From the NCBI GenBank assembly GCA_009703055.1, contig WLGW01000010.1, positions 1-40,041 of the forward strand: 40,041 nt of DNA, written 5' to 3'. How positions within the stretch are numbered: position 1 is the first letter of the stretch; every line of letters starts with the position of its first letter. Shown here piece after piece: positions 31,997 to 39,760 of the stretch. The notes under the pieces were generated by a model, which was not told the origin of the DNA, did no database searches, and worked only from the letters and a program-made list of their open reading frames with translations. A program made the translations under genes and the position numbers. The DNA comes from Actinomycetota bacterium. Its GTDB lineage: Bacteria > Actinomycetota > Acidimicrobiia > Acidimicrobiales > Ilumatobacteraceae.

Positions 31997-32881
31997 ATGA
32001 CGGACGGCGCCACACCACCTTTCGTGTTTGAGCCTCTTCTGGCTCGTTGCACTTTTCCCACTCGGGGCACGGCTGTTTCTCTCGCCATCTCTGGTGGTCC
32101 CGATTCCATGGCTCTTCTCTTGCTTGCACATGCGGCAGGGCTCAAGATCACAGCAATTCACGTCGACCATCAATTACGGCCGGATTCGTCGAATGATGCA
32201 GACATCATTCGTGCGATTACTGAACCACTCGGCATTCCGTTGGTTGTTCATACGGTTCATGTCGGCAATGGTCCCAATCTCGAAGCACGAGCCCGCACTG
32301 CGAGATACGCAATGTTTCCAACCGAAATCATGACGGGACACACGGAAGACGATCAGGCAGAAACAGTGCTCATCAACCTGTTACGTGGTGCCGGTGCACA
32401 AGGTCTTTCCGCGATGCGCCCAGGACACACGCGGCCACTCCTGCGGATTCGTCGTGACGAGACGCGCTCGTTGTGCTCATCGCTCAACATCACCATCGTT
32501 GATGACCTCACGAATACCGACACACGATTCCTTCGCAATCGAGTACGTCATGAGTTGCTCCCCCTCATGAGCGACCTCTCCCAACGCGACCCTGCTCCCC
32601 TCCTGGCACGCACCGCCGATGTTCTACGCGCCGACAATGACTTGCTCGACGAACTGGCTCGTGCGCTCGACCCCACCGATGCCAAGGCCCTGGCCGCAGC
32701 GCCCGCCCCCCTGGCCCACCGGGCGCTTCGCCAGTGGCTGGCAGACCCGTACCCTCCCGACCTCGCCACCCTGGAACGGATCCTCGCCGTCGCCCGAGGG
32801 GACGTTTTGGCCTGCGATATAGGAGAAAATCGGCAAATTCGTCGCAGCAAACAGAGGCTGACCCTCCACATCCTGGGGTAA
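31997..32881 (+). CDS. tilS: tRNA(Ile)-lysidine synthetase
   Basis: It converts C34 of tRNA-Ile(CAU) to lysidine, changing its codon reading from AUG to AUA, using ATP and lysine. The PP-loop SGGPDS is at residues 32-37, with HVDHQLRPDS and GHTEDDQAETVLINLLRGAGAQGLSAM as further catalytic-domain motifs, and NTDTRFLRNRVRHELLPLM as the tRNA-binding part. At 294 aa it lacks the longer C-terminal domains of E. coli TilS, as is usual in Actinobacteria. GGAG lies upstream of the ATG. The next gene is a phosphatase-like protein rather than hpt, which often follows tilS. Confidence 0.92.
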   Translation: MTDGATPPFVFEPLLARCTFPTRGTAVSLAISGGPDSMALLLLAHAAGLKITAIHVDHQLRPDSSNDADIIRAITEPLGIPLVVHTVHVGNGPNLEARARTARYAMFPTEIMTGHTEDDQAETVLINLLRGAGAQGLSAMRPGHTRPLLRIRRDETRSLCSSLNITIVDDLTNTDTRFLRNRVRHELLPLMSDLSQRDPAPLLARTADVLRADNDLLDELARALDPTDAKALAAAPAPLAHRALRQWLADPYPPDLATLERILAVARGDVLACDIGENRQIRRSKQRLTLHILG

Positions 32882-32937
32882 CTTGCAGAGCGGCGTTTTT
32901 CGTCGTTTTTGATTTCAGGACTGATTAGGAGATTCGG

Positions 32938-33447
32938 ATGCCCCCAAAGCTGCGCGGAAAATGGGCACTCGGAATTACCCCCCGCAACTTCACCTGGGTC
33001 ATTAAGGACCGCCTCGCCATCTGTGAGCGCCCTGGCGGCTACGGCGAGAACCACCGTCGCGTGCGCCGCCAAGAAGAGATCATCTGGCTTCGCGAGAACC
33101 ACTTCGACCTAGTGATCTCCAATATCGCTGCCCCACACAACCTGCACGCATACGAAGAACTCAACATGCCCTATCGTCATCGCCCACTCAGTGGCGCAGA
33201 CGACACCGATGCATTCCTTCGTTTGTTCTACAGAGAGTTGCAAGACCTTCTCGGTCGCAACATGAAGCTCGTCATGCATTGTGAAGAAGTCGGCGATCGC
33301 CTCCTCGGCATCGTTGGTGGCTACATCCGTTGGAGCGGCATGGTCGAAGACCCATCGCAAGCAATCATCATCACCGAGCGCATCGGTGGACGTCAGCTTG
33401 ATACATGGGCTCGCGAACTCATCCTCAACGTTCACACCCTTCGCTAA
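32938..33447 (+). CDS. Dual-specificity/tyrosine-phosphatase-like protein
   Basis: The 169-aa protein shows the PTP-like layout: strands ICERPGG and FDLVISNIAAPHNLHAYEELNMPYRHRPLSG, an acidic loop GADDTDAFLRLFYRELQDLL, then the P-loop-like HCEEVGDR (C115-x5-R121), followed by LLGIVGGYIRWSGM and a helical end. The HC-x5-R frame and helix pattern match dual-specificity phosphatases, but the usual Gly at the third loop position is Val, Gly falls one residue later, and the Ser/Thr after Arg is Leu, so activity is uncertain. AGGAGA precedes the ATG. It could be a phosphatase, a phospho-binding pseudoenzyme or a cysteine-based sensor. Confidence 0.6.
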   Translation: MPPKLRGKWALGITPRNFTWVIKDRLAICERPGGYGENHRRVRRQEEIIWLRENHFDLVISNIAAPHNLHAYEELNMPYRHRPLSGADDTDAFLRLFYRELQDLLGRNMKLVMHCEEVGDRLLGIVGGYIRWSGMVEDPSQAIIITERIGGRQLDTWARELILNVHTLR

Positions 33448-33468
33448 ACACCTGCAACAATTGATTCC

Positions 33469-34440
33469 ATGAAGGGTCGTCGCGTTCTCGTCACCGGCAT
33501 GGGTGGAGAACTCGGCTCTCTCGTCGCATCAATGGCTGAGCGCACGGAGTGGGCCGGCGACATTCTTGGTTTCGATGTTGATCCTCCGCGTCGACACTTA
33601 TCGCGTTCGCGGTTTGTGCGCGTGGAAGCAACGGAACATGACCGCATTGCAGAGCTTGTTCGCGAATTCAATCCACATGTGTTGTTACACGTTGGTGTCT
33701 GGGAACCACATGCGCGACTCGCAACGGCACAAGCCGAACTCTGTACGCAACTTGTTGCAAAGGCAGTGTTTGATGCTGCGCATCAATCGGAATCACTTGA
33801 AACAGTTGTTGTGCGCAGTGGCATCGAGATTTATGGTGCGGGTTCGTACTCGCCCGAGATTGCAATCGAGACAACACCTATTGCGCCCAACACCACATAC
33901 GGCAACATGTGCCTGAACATCGAAGAGCAAGCAACAGAACTACGCACTGCTCGCGGCATCAACGTGTGCACACTTCGTCTTGCGCCTGTTCTTGGTGCAC
34001 ACGTGCCAAGTCCGCTTGGGCGTTTATTGCGTCTGCCGGCGATTCCCTATTACGGACTCGGTAATCCCATCTTCTCTGTCGTCGAAGACCACGATGCAGC
34101 AGAAGCGTTTATCCTCGCCGCACAGCGTGATGCAGATGGTGTTGTCAACATCGTTGCAAATGGTGCCATCAGCATGTTGCGCGCCACCGCTATTGGTCGT
34201 CGACTTCCACTTCCATCATTTGGCCCTGGTTGGTGGCTTGCACAAAATGCTTCCTCGTTCGCCGGCGCACCAATGCCCGACCATGTTGCTGATCTCATTC
34301 AACACGGTCGCCTTGCTGCATCGAATGAAGCTGCACACTTGCTCCGTTTCGCACCGCGCCATTCAACGAATGAAGTTGTTCATCGGTTGTACGACTGGCC
34401 AAGTGTTGAGCGCATCCCTGCACGTCAGCAGGTGGCGTAA
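33469..34440 (+). CDS. NAD-dependent epimerase/dehydratase-like SDR, atypical
   Basis: The 323-aa protein has an extended-SDR Rossmann start RVLVTGMGGELGS (GxGGxxG at 10-16) and an acidic residue after strand 2 (FDVDPPR). In the catalytic region SGIEIYG and NTTYGNMCLN are aligned as in nucleotide-sugar epimerases, but the Lys of YxxxK is Cys148 after Tyr144, so the standard catalytic pair is incomplete. It may bind NAD without classical dehydrogenase activity, or use another residue. Its stop overlaps the next start (TAATG), placing it first in a three-gene operon with a hydrolase and an FAD oxidoreductase. Confidence 0.75.
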   Translation: MKGRRVLVTGMGGELGSLVASMAERTEWAGDILGFDVDPPRRHLSRSRFVRVEATEHDRIAELVREFNPHVLLHVGVWEPHARLATAQAELCTQLVAKAVFDAAHQSESLETVVVRSGIEIYGAGSYSPEIAIETTPIAPNTTYGNMCLNIEEQATELRTARGINVCTLRLAPVLGAHVPSPLGRLLRLPAIPYYGLGNPIFSVVEDHDAAEAFILAAQRDADGVVNIVANGAISMLRATAIGRRLPLPSFGPGWWLAQNASSFAGAPMPDHVADLIQHGRLAASNEAAHLLRFAPRHSTNEVVHRLYDWPSVERIPARQQVA

Positions 34441-35288
34441 TGCCGTTTGCAGTTTCCTCCGATGGTGCACGTCTTCATTACGAAGTCACTGGATTAACCA
34501 AGCGCGCACCTGTGTTATTGGTGCAGGGTCTCGGCGCTGAGAAGAACTCCTGGAACCTGCAACGTGCAGCACTGGCTCTTCGCCACCGCACTATTGCGTT
34601 TGACAATCGCGGTGCCGGCCGCAGCGACAAACCTGATGGCACATACAACCTTGAACAAATGGCTGATGACGCGATTGCAGTTCTTGATGCAGCAGGAATT
34701 GAATCAGCCCACGTTGTCGGTCTTTCCATGGGTGGCGCCATTAGCCAGATCATCACGCTGAAGTACCCACAACGCGTTCGCTCACTGACTCTTGTTGCCA
34801 CCGCTTGTCGTAATCATGAATGGCGCGAAGAACTCTTGTCTTCTTGGGCCACACTCGCGCAAACAGATGGCATGGGTGCAGTGGGGCGCGAAGCTGCTCG
34901 CTGGATGATTGGCCCACGCTCATTTCGCCGGCTTCTTCCCGCACTGGGCTGGATGGGGGCACAACAATTGTTCAACCCTGCCAATGCATTTGTCTCACAA
35001 ATCAATGCCATCTTGTCAACCGAAGACGAACACCTCACGGCAGACCTCTCCACCATCGCATGTCCTGCAATGGTTGTTGTTGGAAATCAAGATGTTCTCA
35101 CTCCTCGAGGTGACGCTGAAGAAATTGCTTCGCGCATCTCCACCGCAGAACTCGTCATCATCAGCGGTGGCGCACACGGATTACACATCGAACATGCAGC
35201 AACCTTCAATCGCGTGCTTCTTGAATTTCTTCATCGTGCCGAGAAAGTTTTTGTTCCGCACGGTCATGCAGTAGCGGCAGCTCTCTAA
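34440..35288 (+). CDS. Alpha/beta-hydrolase fold protein
   Basis: The 282-aa protein is close to the 3-oxoadipate enol-lactonase/haloperoxidase-like branch. The oxyanion region is LLVQGLGAEKNSW, followed by AFDNRGAGRSDKPDG, the nucleophile elbow GLSMGG (S96), the acid in VGNQDVLTP (D218), and the His in GGAHGLHIE (H246 or H249). No signal peptide. It overlaps both neighbours by one base (TAATG), so translation is coupled to the SDR upstream and the FAD enzyme downstream. A lipid- or ester-handling role with those enzymes is possible but not shown. Confidence 0.85.
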   Translation: MPFAVSSDGARLHYEVTGLTKRAPVLLVQGLGAEKNSWNLQRAALALRHRTIAFDNRGAGRSDKPDGTYNLEQMADDAIAVLDAAGIESAHVVGLSMGGAISQIITLKYPQRVRSLTLVATACRNHEWREELLSSWATLAQTDGMGAVGREAARWMIGPRSFRRLLPALGWMGAQQLFNPANAFVSQINAILSTEDEHLTADLSTIACPAMVVVGNQDVLTPRGDAEEIASRISTAELVIISGGAHGLHIEHAATFNRVLLEFLHRAEKVFVPHGHAVAAAL

Positions 35289-36235
35289 TGCGCGTCATTG
35301 TTGTCGGCGCCGGACTCTCAGGTTTGATGGCCGCACAATCACTCTCGGACAACAGACACGATGTCATTGTGTTCGACAAAGGTCGTGGTGTTGGCGGCCG
35401 ACTTGCCACACGTCGTATTGGCGACGCCACGCTGGATCATGGTGCACAGTTCTTCACCGTACGCAGCGAAGAATTCGCATCACATGTCAATACATGGTTA
35501 GACGCAGGTGTTGTGCACGAATGGTGTCGCGGTTTTGATTCGGAAGATGGTCACCCGCGATACGCGGGCAGCAAAGGCATGTCGGGTATCGCCAAACATC
35601 TCGCACAAGGTCTCGACGTTCGCACGAATGCTTTGGTGTTTTCTCTGGAGCGCACTGCAAGCGGTTACAACGTGATCACCGATGATGGCGTTGCACATGC
35701 CTGCGACAAGGTGTTACTCACCGCACCCATCCCGCAATCGTTTTCGCTGATGTTTGGTGGTGCGATTGAAATGCCCGATGAGATGCGCACCATTGACTAC
35801 GACCGCGCACTCGGCCTTCTCGCCGTTCTTGATTCCGATGCACACAACGTGCGATCACCTGGTGGTATGCAGAATCCCGACGATGTGTTCTCGTTCATCG
35901 GAGATAACTCCGCGAAGGGCATCAGCGCAACTCATGCACTCACCTTTCATGCGAATCCTGAGTGGAGTCGCACTCACTTCGACCTCGAGCTTGATGAAAT
36001 TCACTCTCTCTTGTTGACTGCAGCACGCCCTTGGCTCGGCGTTGCACAGATTCTGGAAAGCCAGCCAAAGAAGTGGCGTTTTGCAACTCCACGCACCACG
36101 TGGCCCGAACCTTTCTGGATCGATCCATCAGGCACATTGGCTCTTGCCGGCGATGCTTTTGCCGGGCCAAAGATGGAGGGCGCAGCGCTCAGCGGCCTCG
36201 CCGCCGCACAAGCCTTGGTCGCCACCTTCTCCTAG
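35288..36235 (+). CDS. FAD-dependent oxidoreductase, renalase-like
   Basis: The 315-aa protein begins MRVIVVGAGLSGLMAAQSL (GxGxxG, 7-12), with FDKGRGVGGRLATRR and DHGAQFFTVRS, the pattern of the small NAD(P)/FAD amine-oxidoreductase family that includes renalase-like enzymes. The C-terminal FAD contact GTLALAGDAFAGPKMEGAALSG is conserved. The substrate in bacteria is often an oxidised or isomeric nicotinamide nucleotide, but cannot be assigned here. It ends the SDR-hydrolase-oxidoreductase operon. Confidence 0.85.
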   Translation: MRVIVVGAGLSGLMAAQSLSDNRHDVIVFDKGRGVGGRLATRRIGDATLDHGAQFFTVRSEEFASHVNTWLDAGVVHEWCRGFDSEDGHPRYAGSKGMSGIAKHLAQGLDVRTNALVFSLERTASGYNVITDDGVAHACDKVLLTAPIPQSFSLMFGGAIEMPDEMRTIDYDRALGLLAVLDSDAHNVRSPGGMQNPDDVFSFIGDNSAKGISATHALTFHANPEWSRTHFDLELDEIHSLLLTAARPWLGVAQILESQPKKWRFATPRTTWPEPFWIDPSGTLALAGDAFAGPKMEGAALSGLAAAQALVATFS

Positions 36236-36247
36236 GAAAAATAGCTT

Positions 36248-36281
36248 TTGACGCATTAGTACTGGACTTTTCGTTTACAAT
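36248..36281 (+). promoter_or_regulatory. Possible promoter of the OmpA-domain protein gene
   Basis: TACAAT (36276-36281) within TTTACAATAAAT resembles a -10 box. The TTGACG upstream (36248-36253) is -35-like, but the 22-nt gap is too long for a standard pair. It would give a leader of roughly 50 nt containing AGGAG. Confidence 0.3.
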
Positions 36282-36337
36282 AAATCGGTCCGTCACTAGA
36301 CGGAATGTCCATATCTGACCAGCCACAGGAGTTCTGC

Positions 36338-38647
36338 GTGCGTCGTCTTTCATCCATCATCGCCGCGGTCGCCATAACAGCAACCGGCCTCACTTTTTCA
36401 CCATCAGTTGCATCCGCAGCCGGTGGTGAAGCAACTACTAAGACTGTTGCCATCGTCGCGCCGACCGCGGTGCCAAACGCCACCATCTTGCGAATGGTAC
36501 GTCTCAACAAGACAAACTCATTCTTGGTTGCAGGTATCGACTCAACCTCTGCAGGAGCCAACATTCATCTGTGGAAAATGAAGGAAGACCTAACGATTGA
36601 TTCGTCATTCAAGCCGGTTGACCTGGGCAATGACTTTGAGTACCCAACGGTGAGCAACTCGAGTTGCATCGCGAACATCAACCAAAATAGTCAACTCAGT
36701 GCTTGTTATCGCCTCGAGGCTTTCTCAGTTAATGAAACTGCAAACTCGTACGCCATCGCCTTCCGACGCAACCTCACCGCTTCAAACATCTCAACCGATG
36801 TAAGCACCATCGCAATCGGGAACCTGACGACAGGGGCCGTCACAGGAAAGAGCAATTTCTTCCCCACTGTGTCGGTTAATTCAGATCCAACATCGGCTTT
36901 CGCCTCTTACAGTGCTACCGACATTGTTGGCAACGTCTGCTCGACCGCCTTCGGTAGTTCTTACCAAAGCGTCCCACTCTTCTCGTCATTCATCGACATG
37001 TTCACCATGACCATCCGCCCAGATTCCTCGATCATCATTGGCGCAAGGTGCACCTACTCCCAGACAACTTTTAGTGGTCAGAATCAATCCGTAACGGACT
37101 ACATCACTACTGGACTCTTCGCATTGAAAACATCGAATGGTGCTCTTGTCCGTGATAGCTCATGGGGAACAAATGGTGTTTTGAAGACTTTTGATGACCC
37201 CACGAAATGCTCTCAGCCTGTCTTCAGCAGTGCCCCCGACTCATCACTTACCTCAGTTAACTCCGAGAAGATCTTTTCGGTCTCTCTTGTTACGACCTCT
37301 CCACGAGTGACAACACATCCTTTCAATCAAAGTGTCACTAGCTACAACGGCTGTAACACATCCGGAATGCCTAACTACACAGGGTCAACGCTCATTGCAT
37401 TTAAGGCAAACGGAACGATCAGTGCATCAACATCCTTCAACACAAGATTGAGCATCGCTCGATGGATTATCGACTCAAAAGGTCTTTGGAATAACACCAT
37501 CGTCAGCGGGTCGGGAAGTTCCGCCACAACGTCGTTGTTCCGATTGAACCTCAAGGGCGAACCAGACACCACTCTTGGTGCAAACGGCCAAAAGCCTCTC
37601 GCCAATCTTCCGGCCACTGTGACGGTTAATGGCGCTTCAGTCAACATGCGCTACTTCTTCATGGGAGTCGCCGCGACAGCAACGGGTAATTTGTTCACCG
37701 GTTTCACAACAACTTCAACAGCACCAAACATCTTCCAGTGCAACAATCAGGCAGTCGACTACGCGGAAACTCTGTATCCGTATTATGTGAACCTCCAAAG
37801 CGGTCTCGTTACTACCTACGGTACAAACGGTTTGGGCCAAGGTGTCACCACGCAGTATTCGACCGCCGATGTCTGCGGTAATGGTTCAGTTGGCGTTGCA
37901 TTTGTAAACAGCAAAGGCCAACTTTCTTCACTTCAGGTCACCAAAGCCATCGGCTCGCAGACTGTGGGCATCAAGTACACCGTGTGGAATGCCGCAGCAG
38001 GTGTCACCAGCGGTGGTGACGGAAGTGGTGTTATCGGTGGCGGCAGCACTGCCGGTCGCGTTGACACGAAGGTGTACTCCACCAAGTTGCCAACAGCAGT
38101 TCAACCAGACAGTGCACTCAGAGTGCTCACTGCCAAGCAAGCGCAAGATCTCGATATTCGCGTTTCAACTCCAAAGATCTGTATCGCCCTCACCACCAGC
38201 GTGATGATGGTGAACCCAGGTCGTTGTGTAGTTCGCATCATTGACGAAGACACCAAGCGAGTTCTTCGCACGATGACTACAACAGTGAAGAAGGCAGAAG
38301 TGGAAGCGGGCACAACTCTCACCACTGATGAACCAATCATGTTTAGGCAGGCAAATGTTCGCCTGTCGAAGCAAGCGCAAGCACAAGTTGCCGAGATTGC
38401 CGAAGCAGCAAAGACCGCAAGCCGTGTTGTCGTCATCGGACACTCCGCTGCACTCGGTGACGTCTCGGCGTACAGCTTTGCAATCTCACGTGACCGTGCG
38501 AATGCAGTCAAGGCTGCACTTATCAAGGCTGGAGTGAAGGCTCCGATCGAAACTGTTGCACTTTCATACAACCAGCCAGAAACAACAAAGAAGACGGAAG
38601 CTGCTCAGGCGAAGAACCGCCGCGCAGAAGTATTCATCTTCCCGTGA
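36338..38647 (+). CDS. Secreted protein with OmpA-like C-terminal domain
   Basis: The 769-aa protein starts at GTG with AGGAG 7 nt before it; an ATG 33 nt upstream in the same frame is less likely. The signal peptide ends around SVASAA (about residue 27). Residues about 35-560 contain delta-60-like strands (LFALKTSNGALVRDSSWGTNGV; LKGEPDTTLGANGQ) and a Gly-rich hinge. The Cys-pair module follows (C615-x14-C630). The final 110 residues are an OmpA-like domain (VVVIGHSAALGD, SFAISRDRANAVKAALIKAGV, NRRAEVFIF), which binds peptidoglycan in other bacteria. It is probably a wall-attached surface protein. Confidence 0.83.
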   Translation: MRRLSSIIAAVAITATGLTFSPSVASAAGGEATTKTVAIVAPTAVPNATILRMVRLNKTNSFLVAGIDSTSAGANIHLWKMKEDLTIDSSFKPVDLGNDFEYPTVSNSSCIANINQNSQLSACYRLEAFSVNETANSYAIAFRRNLTASNISTDVSTIAIGNLTTGAVTGKSNFFPTVSVNSDPTSAFASYSATDIVGNVCSTAFGSSYQSVPLFSSFIDMFTMTIRPDSSIIIGARCTYSQTTFSGQNQSVTDYITTGLFALKTSNGALVRDSSWGTNGVLKTFDDPTKCSQPVFSSAPDSSLTSVNSEKIFSVSLVTTSPRVTTHPFNQSVTSYNGCNTSGMPNYTGSTLIAFKANGTISASTSFNTRLSIARWIIDSKGLWNNTIVSGSGSSATTSLFRLNLKGEPDTTLGANGQKPLANLPATVTVNGASVNMRYFFMGVAATATGNLFTGFTTTSTAPNIFQCNNQAVDYAETLYPYYVNLQSGLVTTYGTNGLGQGVTTQYSTADVCGNGSVGVAFVNSKGQLSSLQVTKAIGSQTVGIKYTVWNAAAGVTSGGDGSGVIGGGSTAGRVDTKVYSTKLPTAVQPDSALRVLTAKQAQDLDIRVSTPKICIALTTSVMMVNPGRCVVRIIDEDTKRVLRTMTTTVKKAEVEAGTTLTTDEPIMFRQANVRLSKQAQAQVAEIAEAAKTASRVVVIGHSAALGDVSAYSFAISRDRANAVKAALIKAGVKAPIETVALSYNQPETTKKTEAAQAKNRRAEVFIFP

Positions 38648-38689
38648 TCGGTGCTCGCTCTGAGATGAGCGAATAACAAAAACGTTGGG

Positions 38690-39667
38690 TTAGGCCACAG
38701 TTGCAAGAAGAGCAGCTGTGGCCTTTCTCATTGCATCAGTCGTGATGCCTTGTGGCAATGCATCGCACGCACGTTCTGCATCGGCAACAAACGAACGAGC
38801 CGCATCAATCGCTGTTGCAACACCTGTTCCGTTTCGCACAATCTCAAGAACATGGAGACGTTCTGTCTCGTTCAATGGCTTACCCAAGATGGAGGCCAAT
38901 TCATCTGCTGCAGCGCCACCAGCAGCCAACGTGTGAAGAACAGGCAGTGTGTACACGCCCTCTTCCATGTCATGTCCAGCAGGCTTGCCTAACTGCGCAT
39001 CAGTTGCAGTGAGATCGAGAACGTCATCAACAATTTGGAACACCATGCCATATGCAGTGCCGTATGCAGTCAATGCATCAATCACGTCACGGCTGTGACC
39101 AGCAACAAGACCACCAATGCGTGCAGCCGTTGAATACAACGACGCAGTCTTTCCATCAATCGAAGACAAGTACGCATCGACAGGGCGCAACACGTTGTAG
39201 GTATGGCGAAGTTCCAGGATTTGTCCCTGGCACAACTCACCAATCGTGCGTGCCAGCAACTCGGCAACTTCCACACCTAAACCGGCGGCAATTTCAGAAG
39301 CCTTGGCGAGAAGAAAGTCGCCGGCCAAAATCGCCTGCAAGTTGCCCCATTTGGCATTGACGGTGTCTACTCCGCGGCGCTGCGTGGACTCATCCATCAC
39401 GTCGTCGTGGTACAAAGATCCCAGGTGCACTAATTCACAGGAGATTCCACCGAGGATTGCTTCGTGCGACGCAGGGGCATCATTGCCCACTTGTGAAGCC
39501 ACAATCGTGAAAACAGGGCGTAAACGCTTTCCACCTGCCGAAATCAGGTGAGATGCGATTTCCGTGAGATAGGCATCGGGCGTGGTCACAGCCCCCAAGA
39601 GGGCGTCTTCCACCCGCTGGCGGTCTTTGTCCATCGTTGGCAAACCAAGCAGCGGGGATGCGGTCAC
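38690..39667 (-). CDS. Polyprenyl diphosphate synthase (trans, long-chain)
   Basis: The 325-aa enzyme condenses isopentenyl diphosphate onto an allylic primer to form a long-chain prenyl diphosphate (quinone side chain). The first Asp-rich motif is HDDVMDE (D88, D89, D92), the second is QIVDDVLD (D214, D215, D218), both complete. SAGGKRLRP binds substrate. A small residue five positions before the first motif (G83) is consistent with a long product. The start is GTG; TAGCCT lies exactly 6 nt upstream. It ends in a hairpin shared with the convergent OmpA-domain gene. In many Actinobacteria this gene (grcC/hepT type) serves menaquinone synthesis. Confidence 0.93.
   Translation of the reverse strand: MTASPLLGLPTMDKDRQRVEDALLGAVTTPDAYLTEIASHLISAGGKRLRPVFTIVASQVGNDAPASHEAILGGISCELVHLGSLYHDDVMDESTQRRGVDTVNAKWGNLQAILAGDFLLAKASEIAAGLGVEVAELLARTIGELCQGQILELRHTYNVLRPVDAYLSSIDGKTASLYSTAARIGGLVAGHSRDVIDALTAYGTAYGMVFQIVDDVLDLTATDAQLGKPAGHDMEEGVYTLPVLHTLAAGGAAADELASILGKPLNETERLHVLEIVRNGTGVATAIDAARSFVADAERACDALPQGITTDAMRKATAALLATVA
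38693..38728 (+). terminator. Intrinsic terminator of the OmpA-domain gene, inside the convergent gene
   Basis: GGCCACAGTTGC (38693-38704) and GCAGCTGTGGCC (38712-38723) form a 12-bp stem with one G-U pair and a 7-nt loop, followed by TTTCTC. It lies in the last codons of the minus-strand polyprenyl synthase gene, so the plus-strand terminator is built from coding DNA. Confidence 0.65.
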
Positions 39668-39673
39668 GGTGCA

Positions 39674-39679
39674 AGGCTA
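39674..39679 (-). promoter_or_regulatory. Putative leaderless -10 (TAGCCT) for polyprenyl synthase
   Basis: On the minus strand TAGCCT is followed by 6 nt and the GTG at 39667. Confidence 0.4.
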
Positions 39680-39687
39680 CGGGCACC

Positions 39688-39708
39688 GCAGGGGTACTCA
39701 CTCCCTGC
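39688..39708. promoter_or_regulatory. Inverted repeat in the divergent clpC promoter region
   Basis: GCAGGG (39688-39693) and CCCTGC (39703-39708) are inverted around 9 nt, in the 93-bp gap between the divergent polyprenyl synthase and clpC starts. It may be a regulator site for the stress gene clpC; a clear CIRCE or CtsR box is not seen. Confidence 0.3.
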
Positions 39709-39760
39709 ACCGATACACTTCTGAGCAATATCCACCGATTTTCCAAACGGGGTGGTCCCA

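Noticed and set aside
39668-39760. SigR-type promoter upstream of clpC
   Set aside because: No GGAAT-type -35 paired with GTT at the right distance was found in the gap.
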